Shown: positions 7,616 through 16,638, counted from the stretch's first letter. The stretch is DNA of 64,000 nucleotides from Caulobacter mirabilis (GCF_002749615.1 NZ_CP024201.1:1984001-2048000), one strand, 5' to 3'. Notes: generated by a model from the letters alone, not told the origin. Numbers and translations are program-made.

Positions 7616-9106
7616 ATGACTGAGACCTTCACCCTCAAGGGTCGCACGGGCGACTGGGAAATCGTGCTGGGGCTGGAAGTCCACGCCCAGGTGGCGTCGA
7701 ACGCCAAGCTGTTCAGCGGCGCGGCCGTCGGCTTCGGCGCCGGTCCGAACGAGCAGGTCAGCCTGGTCGACGCGGCCATGCCCGGCATGCTGCCGGTGCT
7801 CAACAAGTACTGCGTCGAGCAGGCGGTCCGCACGGGCCTGGGCCTGAAGGCGCAGATCAACCTGAAGAGCCGCTTCGACCGGAAGAACTACTTCTATCCG
7901 GACCTGCCGCAAGGCTACCAGATCAGCCAGTTCGACCAGCCGGTCGTGGGCGAGGGCGAGGTGACCGTCGATCGTCTCGACGGCAGCAGCTTCACCGTCC
8001 GCATCGAGCGCCTGCACCTGGAACAGGACGCCGGCAAGTCGATCCACGACCTGTCGCCGACCGAGACCTATGTCGACCTGAACCGTTCGGGCACCGCGCT
8101 GATGGAAATCGTCAGCAAGCCGGACATGCGTTCCCCTGAAGATGCAGCGGCTTACGTCAAGAAGCTGCGAGCGATCCTGGTGACGCTGGGCACCTGCGAC
8201 GGCGACATGGAGAAGGGCAACCTGCGCGCCGACGTGAACGTCTCGGTCTGCCGCCCCGGCGACTACGAGAAGTTCCGCGAGACCGGCAGCTTCAGCCACC
8301 TGGGCACGCGCTGCGAGATCAAGAACGTCAACAGCTACCGCTTCATCCAGCAGGCCATCAACTTCGAAGCCCGCCGCCAGATCGAGATCCTGGAGGACGG
8401 CGGCAAGGTCGACCAGGAAACCCGCCTGTACGACCCGACCAAGAACGAGACCCGCTCGATGCGGTCCAAGGAAGAGGCGCATGACTACCGCTACTTCCCC
8501 GACCCTGACCTGCTGCCGCTGGAGATCGATCCGGCCTGGGTGAAGGAGATCGAGGCCTCGCTGCCCGAGCTTCCGGACGCCAAGAAGGCTCGCCTGATGG
8601 CCGACTACGGCCTGTCGGCCTACGACGCCTCGGTGCTGATCTCGGACGCCGACGTGGCCGCCTTCTTCGAGGAGGCCGCCCAGGGCCGTGACGCCAAGCT
8701 GGTCGCCAACTGGACCCTGAACGACCTGATGGGTCGGCTGGGCAAGGACGGGCTGGAGATCACCGCCTCGCCGATCCCGGCTGCCGACATCGCCGCGCTG
8801 GTCGAGCTGATCGAGAAGGGGACCATCTCCTCCAAGATCGCCAAGACCGTGTTCGACCACATGTGGGCGGGCGAGGGGGCTCCGGCCGCCATCGTGGAGA
8901 AGCATGGCCTGGTCCAGATCACCGACACCGGCGCCATCGAGGCGGCGGTCGACAAACTGATCGCGGCCAATCCCGACAAGGCGGAAGCCGTGAAGGAAAA
9001 GCCCCAGGCCATCGGCTGGTTCGTCGGCCAGGTGATGAAGGAGACCGGCGGCAAGGCCAACCCGGCCGCCGTCAACGACATCCTGAAGGCCAAGCTGGGG
9101 CTGTAG
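7616..9106 (+). CDS. gatB: Asp/Glu-tRNA amidotransferase subunit B
   Basis: The 496-residue subunit phosphorylates the misacylated tRNA side chain and completes amidation. The N-terminal catalytic region starts with GLEVHAQV and includes [17 protein letters not shown] and [30 protein letters not shown] follows. The C-terminal YqeY-like tRNA-binding tail runs to residue 496 and contains [18 protein letters not shown]. The gene ends the gatCAB operon and is followed by a nested inverted repeat and an intrinsic terminator. Confidence 0.98.
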   Translation: MTETFTLKGRTGDWEIVLGLEVHAQVASNAKLFSGAAVGFGAGPNEQVSLVDAAMPGMLPVLNKYCVEQAVRTGLGLKAQINLKSRFDRKNYFYPDLPQGYQISQFDQPVVGEGEVTVDRLDGSSFTVRIERLHLEQDAGKSIHDLSPTETYVDLNRSGTALMEIVSKPDMRSPEDAAAYVKKLRAILVTLGTCDGDMEKGNLRADVNVSVCRPGDYEKFRETGSFSHLGTRCEIKNVNSYRFIQQAINFEARRQIEILEDGGKVDQETRLYDPTKNETRSMRSKEEAHDYRYFPDPDLLPLEIDPAWVKEIEASLPELPDAKKARLMADYGLSAYDASVLISDADVAAFFEEAAQGRDAKLVANWTLNDLMGRLGKDGLEITASPIPAADIAALVELIEKGTISSKIAKTVFDHMWAGEGAPAAIVEKHGLVQITDTGAIEAAVDKLIAANPDKAEAVKEKPQAIGWFVGQVMKETGGKANPAAVNDILKAKLGL

Positions 9107-9113
9107 GGGCGCC

Positions 9114-9192
9114 GGGGACATGCTCCGCGAAGCGGTGCGTGTCCCCGTCCGATGCTGAACGAGGGGGACACGCACCTTCGGAGCATGTCCCC
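9114..9192. repeat. Nested inverted repeat after gatB
   Basis: The left arm GGGGACATGCTCCGCGAAGC...GTGTCCCC and the right arm GGGGACACGCACC...ATGTCCCC are near reverse complements about 30 bases each. Each arm is also bounded by its own GGGGACA/TGTCCCC palindrome. The element looks like a dispersed intergenic repeat rather than a gene. Confidence 0.85.
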
Positions 9193-9203
9193 GGACAACA
9201 TAG

Positions 9204-9240
9204 AAAAACGCCCCGGAGATCGCTCTCCGGGGCGTTTCTC
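9204..9240. terminator. Bidirectional intrinsic terminator between gatB and the RcnB-like gene
   Basis: A perfect 13-base-pair stem, AACGCCCCGGAGA with TCTCCGGGGCGTT around a four-base loop, is preceded by a run of A and followed by TTTCTCGTTT. It can end both the gatCAB transcript and the convergent minus-strand gene starting at 9798. Confidence 0.88.
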
Positions 9241-9258
9241 GTTTCGACGCACGTGACC

Positions 9259-9798
9259 CTAGCGGTTGATGATCACGTCCAGGATCAGGCCGGTGGCGAC
9301 GGCGGCCAGCAGATAGTCGCTGCCGTCCCGGTACCAGTAGTAGCCGCGCGGCGGCGGACGCAGGCCGTAGCGGCCGTAGTCGTACACGACGTAGCCGCGG
9401 TCCCGGTAGTAGGGCGGCAGATAGGCGCCGCGACGCCAGGAGGCGTAGCCCGGACGGTAGCCCGGACGGCCGTAGTAGCTGGACGGCGGCGGGCCGTAGT
9501 ACCAACGGTTGTTCCAGTAGTAGCCGTTGTGGCGACCACGATCCCAACGGCTACGCTGGTCCCAGCGATGGTCGTAGCGGCCGTCGCGGCGGTCCCAACG
9601 ATCCTCCCGCCGATCCCAGCGATCTTCCCGACGGTCCCAGCGATCCTCGCGCCGATCCCAACGGCCTTCCCGGTGGTCGCGGCGGTCCTCATGGCGTTCC
9701 CAGCGACCGCGGTCCTGTGCGGCCGCTTCGGTCGCCACGGCCAGCATCGGGCCGCCGACGGCGGCCGCAGCGGCGATGGTGAGCAACAGACGCTTCAT
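9259..9798 (-). CDS. Secreted RcnB-like protein with WDRRED tandem repeats
   Basis: The 179-residue protein has a clear signal peptide (MKRLLLTIAAAAAVGG..., cleavage probably after TEAAA near residue 27). An Arg/Asp/Trp-rich segment follows, in which WDRRED is repeated about four times near residues 47-71. The C-terminal 80 residues match the RcnB pattern: PGY.SWRRGAYLPPYYRDRGYVV, DYGRYGLRPPPRGYYWYR and a final hydrophobic strand. E. coli RcnB is a periplasmic protein in nickel/cobalt homeostasis; whether this one binds metal is not shown. It is convergent with gatB and divergent from the next gene across 192 bases. Confidence 0.85.
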   Translation of the reverse strand: MKRLLLTIAAAAAVGGPMLAVATEAAAQDRGRWERHEDRRDHREGRWDRREDRWDRREDRWDRREDRWDRRDGRYDHRWDQRSRWDRGRHNGYYWNNRWYYGPPPSSYYGRPGYRPGYASWRRGAYLPPYYRDRGYVVYDYGRYGLRPPPRGYYWYRDGSDYLLAAVATGLILDVIINR

Positions 9799-9990
9799 CC
9801 GAACGTCTCCTCTGACGGTTGCGGCGACGCCGCCGCACGGTTCCCTCGACTGAGGCCTGATGGTGAATCCTCGCGGCTGAACCCCGGCTGAACGCGTTCG
9901 TCAGGTTTCTCGGCTCCCGGTCTTGCGCCGACGGCGGGCGTGCGCCCATCTAGCGGGGGCAATCGCAACAAGGACGGGAGCTGAAGCAGG

Positions 9991-10863
9991 ATGAGCGACG
10001 ACACCGGATACGTCCCGCCCAAGGTCTGGACCTGGAACAAGGCCAACGGCGGCCGCTTCGCCAACATCAACCGGCCGATCGCCGGCCCGACCCATGACAA
10101 GGACCTGCCGATCGGCCAGCATCCGCTGCAGCTCTACTCCCTGGCCACGCCCAACGGGGTGAAGGTCACGGTCATGCTCGAGGAACTGCTGGCCAAGGGC
10201 CACGCGGGCGCCGAGTACGACGCCTGGCTGATCAAGATCAACGACGGCGACCAGTTCTCCAGCGGCTTCGTCGAGGCGAACCCCAACTCGAAGATCCCGG
10301 CCCTCGTCGACCGAAGCGGCGACAAGCCGGTCCGAGTCTTCGAGTCCGGCGCTATCCTGTTGTACCTGGCCGAGAAGTTCGGCGAGTTCCTGCCGACGGA
10401 CGGGACCCGCGCCGAGGCCCTGTCCTGGCTGTTCTGGCAGATGGGCAGCGGGCCGTACCTGGGCGGCGGTTTCGGGCATTTCTACGCCTACGCGCCGTTC
10501 AAGATCGAATACGCCATCGACCGCTTCGCCATGGAGGTGAAGCGCCAACTCGACGTGCTGGATCGCCGTCTGGCCGATGTCGAGTACCTGGCCGGCGACC
10601 AGTACACGATCGCCGACATGGCCGTCTGGCCCTGGTATGGGGCCCTGGCCAAGGGGCTGGTCTATGACGCCGGGGAGTTCCTGTCGGTCCACGAGTACAG
10701 GAACGTGCAGCGCTGGACCGACCAGATCGCCGCCCGTCCGGCGGTCCAGCGCGGCCGGATGGTCAACCGCGCGTTCGGCGACCCGGCCACTCAGCTGCAC
10801 GAGCGCCACGACGCGAGCGACTTCGAGACCAAGACCCAGGACAAGCTCCAGGCCGGAAGCTGA
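9991..10863 (+). CDS. yghU: Glutathione-dependent disulfide-bond oxidoreductase, YghU type
   Basis: The 290-residue protein is a nu-class glutathione transferase-like enzyme that reduces organic disulfides. It has the long N-terminal extension typical of YghU (YVPPKVWTWNKANGGRFANI), then a thioredoxin-like domain with NPNSKIPALVDRSG and FESGAILLYLAEKFG near residues 94-130. A helical C-terminal domain contains LSWLFWQMGSGPYLGGGFGHF and YTIADMAVWPWYG. It probably acts in the cytoplasm on glutathione adducts. An SD-like GGGAGC lies upstream of the ATG. Confidence 0.93.
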   Translation: MSDDTGYVPPKVWTWNKANGGRFANINRPIAGPTHDKDLPIGQHPLQLYSLATPNGVKVTVMLEELLAKGHAGAEYDAWLIKINDGDQFSSGFVEANPNSKIPALVDRSGDKPVRVFESGAILLYLAEKFGEFLPTDGTRAEALSWLFWQMGSGPYLGGGFGHFYAYAPFKIEYAIDRFAMEVKRQLDVLDRRLADVEYLAGDQYTIADMAVWPWYGALAKGLVYDAGEFLSVHEYRNVQRWTDQIAARPAVQRGRMVNRAFGDPATQLHERHDASDFETKTQDKLQAGS

Positions 10864-11004
10864 CCGCCGGCCCGCGGACCGCCCCGCCGTCATCGTGAAT
10901 GCGGGACGGTCCGTCGATTAACCCTATGTTCAGCGCCGCGGGACTTTCCTGTGAACATCGATATCGGACAGAAGCGTCCGGTCAGAGGTTCGAGGAAGAA
11001 GACC

Positions 11005-11280
11005 ATGCTTGCGAGCATCGACACCGAAGCTCCGGCGACCATCCCGCTGCCAGGACCCGACATGTCCGGCGACGACCTGTTTCGCATGGGGCTGCTGTAT
11101 TCGACCGGGCAGGGCGGCGCGCCGCTCGACTATGTCTCGGCCCATATGCTGTTCAACCTGGCGGCCATGCGCGGCTCGACGGAGGCCAAGGTCTACCGCA
11201 AGGAGCTGAGCGCCGAGATGGACCCGCTCGACGTCGCCGAGGCCCAGCGCCAGGCGCGGGAATGGCTGGCGCAGGGCTAG
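11005..11280 (+). CDS. Small Sel1-like repeat protein
   Basis: The 91-residue protein contains one recognisable Sel1-like helical hairpin: DDLFRMGLLYSTGQGGAPLD followed by YVSAHMLFNLAAMRGSTEAKV. It has no signal peptide. The ATG opening MLASIDTEAP is chosen because AGGAAGAAG precedes it; a GTG 18 codons upstream is possible. A single Sel1-like unit implies a protein-binding scaffold role, but no partner is evident. It converges with the MACPF-like gene, 27 bases away. Confidence 0.75.
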   Translation: MLASIDTEAPATIPLPGPDMSGDDLFRMGLLYSTGQGGAPLDYVSAHMLFNLAAMRGSTEAKVYRKELSAEMDPLDVAEAQRQAREWLAQG

Positions 11281-11307
11281 GCCCCACGCCAGCCGGTTCG
11301 AGGCGGC

Positions 11308-12819
11308 TTATCCGCCTGGGCGGATGACCACGCGCGGCGGTATCCGCGGCAGGGGTCTCGGCTCGAAATCGAAGATCGATCGCGGCAGGCGATCGGAGAC
11401 GACGCCGCTCTGAGCGTCCCACCACAAGACCCCGTTCCTGAAGCGGCTCACCCGGTCGAGACCGTCGCCGACGCCGGCCGGCCAGCCCGGCAGATGTCCG
11501 AGCGCCTCTTCGTCCGCGCGGGGATAGCCGAGCGGGCCCTCGCAGCCGCCGCGCGCCATGTAGGCCAGGAATATCCCGCCATAGACGATGACGGCTTCTT
11601 CCGAGATCTGCGGGTGCCAGAAGATCCCGCCGATCGGCGCGCCGTTGTTGGTGAAGATCTTGTACCGGCCGCCGTCGTGCTCGTCGTAGGTCTCGATGCC
11701 GCCAACGCAGTAGGCCTCGAGGAAGTAGGGCGCGGCGCGGGAGTCATGAAGCTTGACGTACTCCCACTTCTTGTCGAGCGGATCGGTGACGGCCAGCCGC
11801 TTGGGGTAGTCGACGGTCACGGGCTCCAGCCCCTCGAGGCTGCATTGGGCGACATCGGCGGAACACTGCTCGGCGCGTTCCGCCCATCGCGGGGCCAGGG
11901 CGTTCACCGCCGTTCGCTTGCTCTTCAGAAGCTCCAGGTCGAACGGCTCGAACTGACGCGGGTTGGCGATGATGTAGTCCAGCTTGCCGCGCTGCCGGAT
12001 GGCTTCGATGACGTTCCGGCCGCAGGCTTCGATCGTGTCGCGGCGGAGGATGCGGGAGGCCTGGCTGGCGCCCCGCGGCAGCGGCAGGTAGCGGAAGTCC
12101 TTTATATGCGCCTTGTAGTCGATCGGATGGTCGCGCACGGCGACGTTGAAGTTGGCGTAGAGCGCGCGCAGTTCGTCCAGGCTTGCCGGGTTGTGGAGGC
12201 CCGACCCGCCGCTCATCACCGCCTGAATGGACATGGACGCTTTGCGGCTCGCCCGGGCGACGGTGTTCTGGAATGAGGCGGCGATCTCCACGCCGGCAAG
12301 GAAGTTTCCGATCTCGCCGTTCAGTTCGGCCGCGACCTCGCTCTTGCTGCTCTCGTCGCGCGTCCTGAAGGTGAACAGGCCGTAGAACTCGCCGCCGCTG
12401 TAGATGGAGTCGATGTAGGTATCGCCGTAGACAGCCGTGAACTCCTCCGGCGATCGATCGTAGATCGCCTGGGCGGCCGCGGTGAGCCTCGGCGCGCGCA
12501 TGGCTCGCGGCGGGTTCTCGACCTCGACCCGGAACAGGAAGTAGAGCGAGTACTCGTTGACGGCGTGCTGCTGGGCGAACTTCATCTTCGTGTCCAGGCT
12601 GGCCGCCAGGCCATAGCGGGCGGAGAGCGCGGCGGAGATGTTCAGCGACTCCAGCAGGCTCTCCTGGCTTTCGATCATGCTGACGCTGGGATAGGCGTTC
12701 TGGCCGCCCTCGCTGCCGACTTCGCCGGCGTGTTCGATCGCCTCGCCACAGACGCGTTCGACGACGCTGTCGACGCCCATGCCGAAGCGCATGCCTTCTC
12801 GGATGTTGATGGTCTTCAT
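11308..12819 (-). CDS. MACPF-like pore-forming-fold protein with C-terminal LGFP repeat
   Basis: The 503-residue protein is not a standard annotated enzyme. Residues about 40-200 resemble a MACPF/CDC domain. NEYSLYFLFRVEVENPPR at 88-105 is followed by FTAVYGDTYIDSIYSGGEFY at 127-146, close to the family signature Y/F-G-x-x-[YF]-[IV]...GG. The flanking helical segments (54-86 and 162-203) could be the membrane-inserting regions. Near residues 428-461 the sequence GPLGYPRADEE...VSRFRNGVLWW matches an LGFP repeat, a module usually found on secreted actinobacterial proteins. There is no signal peptide, so export or release would need another route. It is last in a three-gene unit behind a C2-like protein and a STAND-type regulator. 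The family call is from motif reading only. Confidence 0.62.
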   Translation of the reverse strand: MKTINIREGMRFGMGVDSVVERVCGEAIEHAGEVGSEGGQNAYPSVSMIESQESLLESLNISAALSARYGLAASLDTKMKFAQQHAVNEYSLYFLFRVEVENPPRAMRAPRLTAAAQAIYDRSPEEFTAVYGDTYIDSIYSGGEFYGLFTFRTRDESSKSEVAAELNGEIGNFLAGVEIAASFQNTVARASRKASMSIQAVMSGGSGLHNPASLDELRALYANFNVAVRDHPIDYKAHIKDFRYLPLPRGASQASRILRRDTIEACGRNVIEAIRQRGKLDYIIANPRQFEPFDLELLKSKRTAVNALAPRWAERAEQCSADVAQCSLEGLEPVTVDYPKRLAVTDPLDKKWEYVKLHDSRAAPYFLEAYCVGGIETYDEHDGGRYKIFTNNGAPIGGIFWHPQISEEAVIVYGGIFLAYMARGGCEGPLGYPRADEEALGHLPGWPAGVGDGLDRVSRFRNGVLWWDAQSGVVSDRLPRSIFDFEPRPLPRIPPRVVIRPGG

Positions 12820-12895
12820 GGCTTCCTCCTGGAAGCGCGCGCGACTCCGCCGAGCGAGGTCGCCGCTGCAAGGAAACGGGGAAGGACGTCGCCGG

Positions 12896-13375
12896 TCAGT
12901 CGACCCGGTAGACGACGTAGTAGTACGAGTTCTCGATGGGCGATTTGGCCAGTTTGGCGATCTCGCCCTGGCCCTGTTCGGAGGCGAACATGGTCACCGA
13001 ACCCAGCAGATCGTCGTCGGAGACGGAGTCGTAGTCCCAGAGCGACAGGTTCTGGGAATGGTCGAAGGCGACGGTGACGTCCGGCGTCTCCGATTGACCG
13101 GCCTGAATCTGGACGACGCCGCCGGCGCTGGGCCAGATGGCGTTGTCGCGTCCGCCGCCCGTGCTGGTGGTGATGTACAGGTCGTCCGGATCGGCGCGGG
13201 CGGCGTCGACGGCGGCGATGACGCCGGGCAAGGCCCTGATGGCCTGCAGCGGCATGCCGCCGAACTCGCCCGGCAGCAAAAGCTCCGGCAGGCCGGCGAT
13301 CGCTTCATTGACGCCGGCGTCGGTCCCGGTCGCCTGCTGGACGCAGTAGATCATCGAGACGGTGGCTTGGGGCAT
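12896..13375 (-). CDS. Small C2-like beta-sandwich protein next to the MACPF-like gene
   Basis: The 159-residue protein is acidic and beta-rich with no signal peptide. Residues about 68-159 look like a C2-type sandwich. The strand DDLYITTSTGG is followed by a Trp-containing strand, then VTVAFDHSQNLSLWDYDSVS and DDDLLGSVTM, where clustered aspartates suggest calcium binding. The end is ENSYYYVVYRVD. The N-terminal 65 residues are unassigned. It lies 76 bases upstream of the MACPF-like gene and 77 downstream of the regulator, all on one strand. A plausible role is calcium-dependent membrane docking or control of the pore-forming partner, but this is inference. Confidence 0.6.
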   Translation of the reverse strand: MPQATVSMIYCVQQATGTDAGVNEAIAGLPELLLPGEFGGMPLQAIRALPGVIAAVDAARADPDDLYITTSTGGGRDNAIWPSAGGVVQIQAGQSETPDVTVAFDHSQNLSLWDYDSVSDDDLLGSVTMFASEQGQGEIAKLAKSPIENSYYYVVYRVD

Positions 13376-13452
13376 GGGGGTCTCCCGAGGCTTGACGCCG
13401 GCCCGGGGCGGCCGGCCTCGGAAGCGGTAACGACGTCGCGCCTACGGATGGC

Positions 13453-16400
13453 CTACGGCCCTTGCGGCGGGCGCAGGGCCGGCGAGATCAGCGCACGGAT
13501 GGCGCTGGACACCTCCTCGTCGGCCGCCTCCTGCCGGCGCTCGTACCGGGCGTAGTCCTCCAGCGCGCCGACCAGATCGTCCCGCGCCAGCCGACCGCTG
13601 ATCAGGGCGCCGTGGACGCGGGCGGAGTCCGGATAGAGCTCGAGGCATCGCAGGTAGATCGCGCGCGCCCTCTGGCCGTCGCCGTCTCCGGCGGCGAGGC
13701 GGTCGGCCAGGCCCAGCGTCAGATCACGAACCCGGTCGGCCGCGACCGTCGACCAGGGATTGGGCGGTTCGTGCGGCAGCAGCGCGCCCGGCAGAGCCAG
13801 AAACGCGGCGCGAAGCGCCGCGCGGTCGCCGCTCTCGATGGCGCTTGCGGCCCGGGCTTCCCAGGCGACCAGGTCCACCCAAACCAGCTCGGACGACAGT
13901 CGCAGCCGCCCCTCGCGCTGGATCACGAGGTCGGGGCGTCCGACCAGTCTCCTCAGTCTGTGCAACGCCTGTTCGCAGGCCGCCTTCGCCTGATCACCGT
14001 CGGAGTCGGGCCAGAGCCAGTCGTACAGCGCGGCCAGGGTGCAGGTGCGTCCCTTGCTGACCGCCAGGATCCGCAGGATGTCGAGCGATCGCGTCGCCGG
14101 CTTGCCGCCGAGCTTCAGCGGAGCATCGTCGACCGCCAGGCCGAAGTCGCCCAGGACCTGCACTCTCAGCGGCCAAGGCCAGCTCGGCCCGGCCTGGGGC
14201 GGCGGGGAAAGGCGCCGCTGAGCGATCAGGCGCCGGCAGAAGTCGGTCGCCGTCCCCTGGGCCAGCGCGTCATCGAGCATCTCCGCGAGGAGGTCGGGAA
14301 GGTTCGACAGGATCTGGCTCCAGCCCGCGGCCGCCAGCTGTTCGACGGCGGTCCGGAGCCGTTCGGGATAGCGGGCGCTGCCGCGGCGCTTCGCGTCGAT
14401 CGCGCCGGCGATGGCGATACAGACACGGGTCCGCTCAGCCACCGCGCCGTCGTCGAACAGCGGTAGAACCGCCTCCAGCTCGCGGATCGCCGTGTCCGCG
14501 TCCCGGGCGGCGATGCGGATCTGGAAGCGGGTGATGAAGTGCGGCCAGCGCTCGATCGGCGGTTCGTCGGCCGCTTCGATGGCCGTCATGAAACGCTCGC
14601 AGGCCTCCGTCGCCGCGGGGACATCGCCGTTGCGGGTGTGAAGCGCGGCCTGGCAATCGGCCACCACCGCCACCTGGGTGGTGTGGCGGCTGTCGGCGAC
14701 GGCGGCGAGCCGGTCGACGAAGGCGGCCAGCTCCTCCCAATCGTTCCGGAGCCTCATCAGGTGCTGGAGGTGGTAGAGCGCGCCGAACTCGACGGCCGGC
14801 AGGGCTTCAGCCTCGCCCAGGGCGACCGCCGTGCGCAGGGCGTGCTCGCCGCCGTCGTGGGGGAAGCCGCGCCGCGCATAGGGAAAGTAGCGGCCGCTGA
14901 CCGCGCCGAACGCCACGAGCCACAGGCCCAGGATCCATGGCGCGATGCGCTTCTGGCGCAGGTCGTCGGCGACGCTGTCGACCGCGCGCTCGAACAGGTC
15001 GGCGGCGCCGGTGGAGCCCGCGTGTTCGATCACCGAAGCGCTGGCCAGCAGACGCATGGCGACGCTTTCGCCCGAGGCGCGGACGGCGAGGCGTTCGGTC
15101 AACCGAATGGCCAAGGCCCCTCCGACCGGACCGGCCGCGGCCAGATCGTCGGCGAAGTCCATCGCGCGCAGCATTCCGACCAGCACCAGCAGGTCCTCGT
15201 CGGAGGAGGCGGGGATCCATGGCTTCCCCAGCAAGGCGGTCGCGCGACGGGTCCAGGCTGACAGGCCCGCGTGGGTGCGCCAGCTGTCGGTCTTGGTCAG
15301 CACCGCGCGGGCGGCGGCCAGGTGCTGGCCGCGAAGGTCGCCTTCGCTTTCGAAGAGGGTCCAGGCCCGGCCGAGCCAGATCTCGGCGACGGCGTCGTCC
15401 GGCAGACTCGCCACGCCCCGCCAGTAGCAGAGCCAGCTGTCCCGCTCGGCTTCCGGCAGGCGATCGCACCAGTCGATCACCGTGCTGCGGCGTCCCTGGT
15501 CGAGCAGGGCTTCGGCGTGGTCGTTGATCAGCGCTCTCGCCAAGGGCCAGGCGCCGGCGGCGAGGGCCAGCTCGACGGCGTCGACGGGACGGCCGGCCGC
15601 CGCCAGCGCTTCCGCGGCGCGTCTCTGCAGCTGGGCGCGCTGTGTCGCCGGAACGGTTTGTTCGAGCCGGCGGTGCAGGAAGTCCCGCAGCAGATCGTGC
15701 AGTCGAAGCGTGTTGCGGTCGGCCGCCGTTCCGGTGGTCAGCAGCTGACGCCGGTGAAGCCGGTCGAGCAGCGTCTCCGCGTCCCGCGATCCGACCATCT
15801 CCGCCGCCAGCTGAGGCGTGATTTCGGGCAGCAGGCTGAGGATCTGCAGGCCGCTTCGCTCGGACTCCGGCAGGGTCTCGAACACCTGGCGGCCCAGGAC
15901 GTCGAACAGCGCCGCTTCGCCGACGGGGCCGTCGCCGCCGGCGGGCGTCAAGGGCGCGCCGGCGAGATGGCCTTCCGACAGGAGCACCAGTCCGGCGGCC
16001 CAGCCCTTGGCCACGGCGAGGTCGATCACGGGGGCCTGGTGCGAGCGTTCGGCGACCAGCGCCCGGGCTTCCGGCTCGGAGAATTGCAGCAGGCCCTGGT
16101 CGAGCACGGCCAGATGGCGGGACAGCAGCAGATCGGCGAGATCGCGGGGCGGCAGGGTCCGCGACAGGCCCAGGCAGCGGACGGTCGACGGAGTTTCCCT
16201 CACCAGGATCGACAGGACCGCCCGGAAGTCCTCGGTGTCGGCATGGTGCAGGTCGTCCAGCACCAGCAGGGTGTTCGGCGGCAGTCCCGCGAACAGGGCG
16301 CGGAAGAACCGCCGCGAGAAGGCGGGGAGTTGATCGGCGTATTCCGGGCCATACCGAGGCAGCGCTTTTGCGACGGCGCTCGGGGCGGCCAGCGACAGGT

Positions 16401-16638
16401 AGTGGAAGAAGCTGGCGACGTCCTGATCGCCCTCGTCGACGCGGAGCCAAAGAGTGGCCGCTCCGCGTTGTCGGACCAGATCCACGGCGGCGGTCGTCTT
16501 GCCGTAGCCCGCCGGGGCCGCCACCCAGACGTTGGACTCGGCGAGCTGAGCCTCAAGGCGCTGCGACACCCGGGGACGGGCCAGCGTCCGGCCGGTTCCA
16601 GGCGGCGACAGCTTTGCGATCGCGGGGCGTCCGGACAT
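13453..16638 (-). CDS. Large MalT/SARP-type transcriptional regulator (STAND ATPase plus BTAD)
   Basis: The 1061-residue protein is a one-piece signal-sensing regulator. A STAND NTPase lies at the N terminus, with Walker A APAGYGKTTA at residues 41-50 and Walker B LLVLDDLHHAD at about 124-134. A winged-helix and helical region follow. A long tetratricopeptide-like middle spans about 330-800. From residue 824, LRVQVLGDFGLAVDDAPLKL begins an OmpR-type winged-helix DNA-binding domain joined to a bacterial transcriptional activator domain ending near 1061. The ATG is preceded by GGAGGAG. It is the first gene of the regulator/C2-like/MACPF-like unit and lies 68 bases after hfsD on the same strand, so readthrough from hfsD is possible. 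The ligand is unknown. Confidence 0.88.
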   Translation of the reverse strand: MSGRPAIAKLSPPGTGRTLARPRVSQRLEAQLAESNVWVAAPAGYGKTTAAVDLVRQRGAATLWLRVDEGDQDVASFFHYLSLAAPSAVAKALPRYGPEYADQLPAFSRRFFRALFAGLPPNTLLVLDDLHHADTEDFRAVLSILVRETPSTVRCLGLSRTLPPRDLADLLLSRHLAVLDQGLLQFSEPEARALVAERSHQAPVIDLAVAKGWAAGLVLLSEGHLAGAPLTPAGGDGPVGEAALFDVLGRQVFETLPESERSGLQILSLLPEITPQLAAEMVGSRDAETLLDRLHRRQLLTTGTAADRNTLRLHDLLRDFLHRRLEQTVPATQRAQLQRRAAEALAAAGRPVDAVELALAAGAWPLARALINDHAEALLDQGRRSTVIDWCDRLPEAERDSWLCYWRGVASLPDDAVAEIWLGRAWTLFESEGDLRGQHLAAARAVLTKTDSWRTHAGLSAWTRRATALLGKPWIPASSDEDLLVLVGMLRAMDFADDLAAAGPVGGALAIRLTERLAVRASGESVAMRLLASASVIEHAGSTGAADLFERAVDSVADDLRQKRIAPWILGLWLVAFGAVSGRYFPYARRGFPHDGGEHALRTAVALGEAEALPAVEFGALYHLQHLMRLRNDWEELAAFVDRLAAVADSRHTTQVAVVADCQAALHTRNGDVPAATEACERFMTAIEAADEPPIERWPHFITRFQIRIAARDADTAIRELEAVLPLFDDGAVAERTRVCIAIAGAIDAKRRGSARYPERLRTAVEQLAAAGWSQILSNLPDLLAEMLDDALAQGTATDFCRRLIAQRRLSPPPQAGPSWPWPLRVQVLGDFGLAVDDAPLKLGGKPATRSLDILRILAVSKGRTCTLAALYDWLWPDSDGDQAKAACEQALHRLRRLVGRPDLVIQREGRLRLSSELVWVDLVAWEARAASAIESGDRAALRAAFLALPGALLPHEPPNPWSTVAADRVRDLTLGLADRLAAGDGDGQRARAIYLRCLELYPDSARVHGALISGRLARDDLVGALEDYARYERRQEAADEEVSSAIRALISPALRPPQGP

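Noticed and set aside
5719-7860. A 713-codon open frame on the minus strand across gatC and gatA
   Set aside because: It is antisense to conserved gatCA, is rich in His/Arg/Gly/Asp as expected from reading high-GC codons backwards, and matches no family.
7463-9547. A 694-codon minus-strand frame across gatB
   Set aside because: It is antisense to gatB and of the same backward-reading composition; the real minus-strand gene here is the RcnB-like one at 9259-9798.
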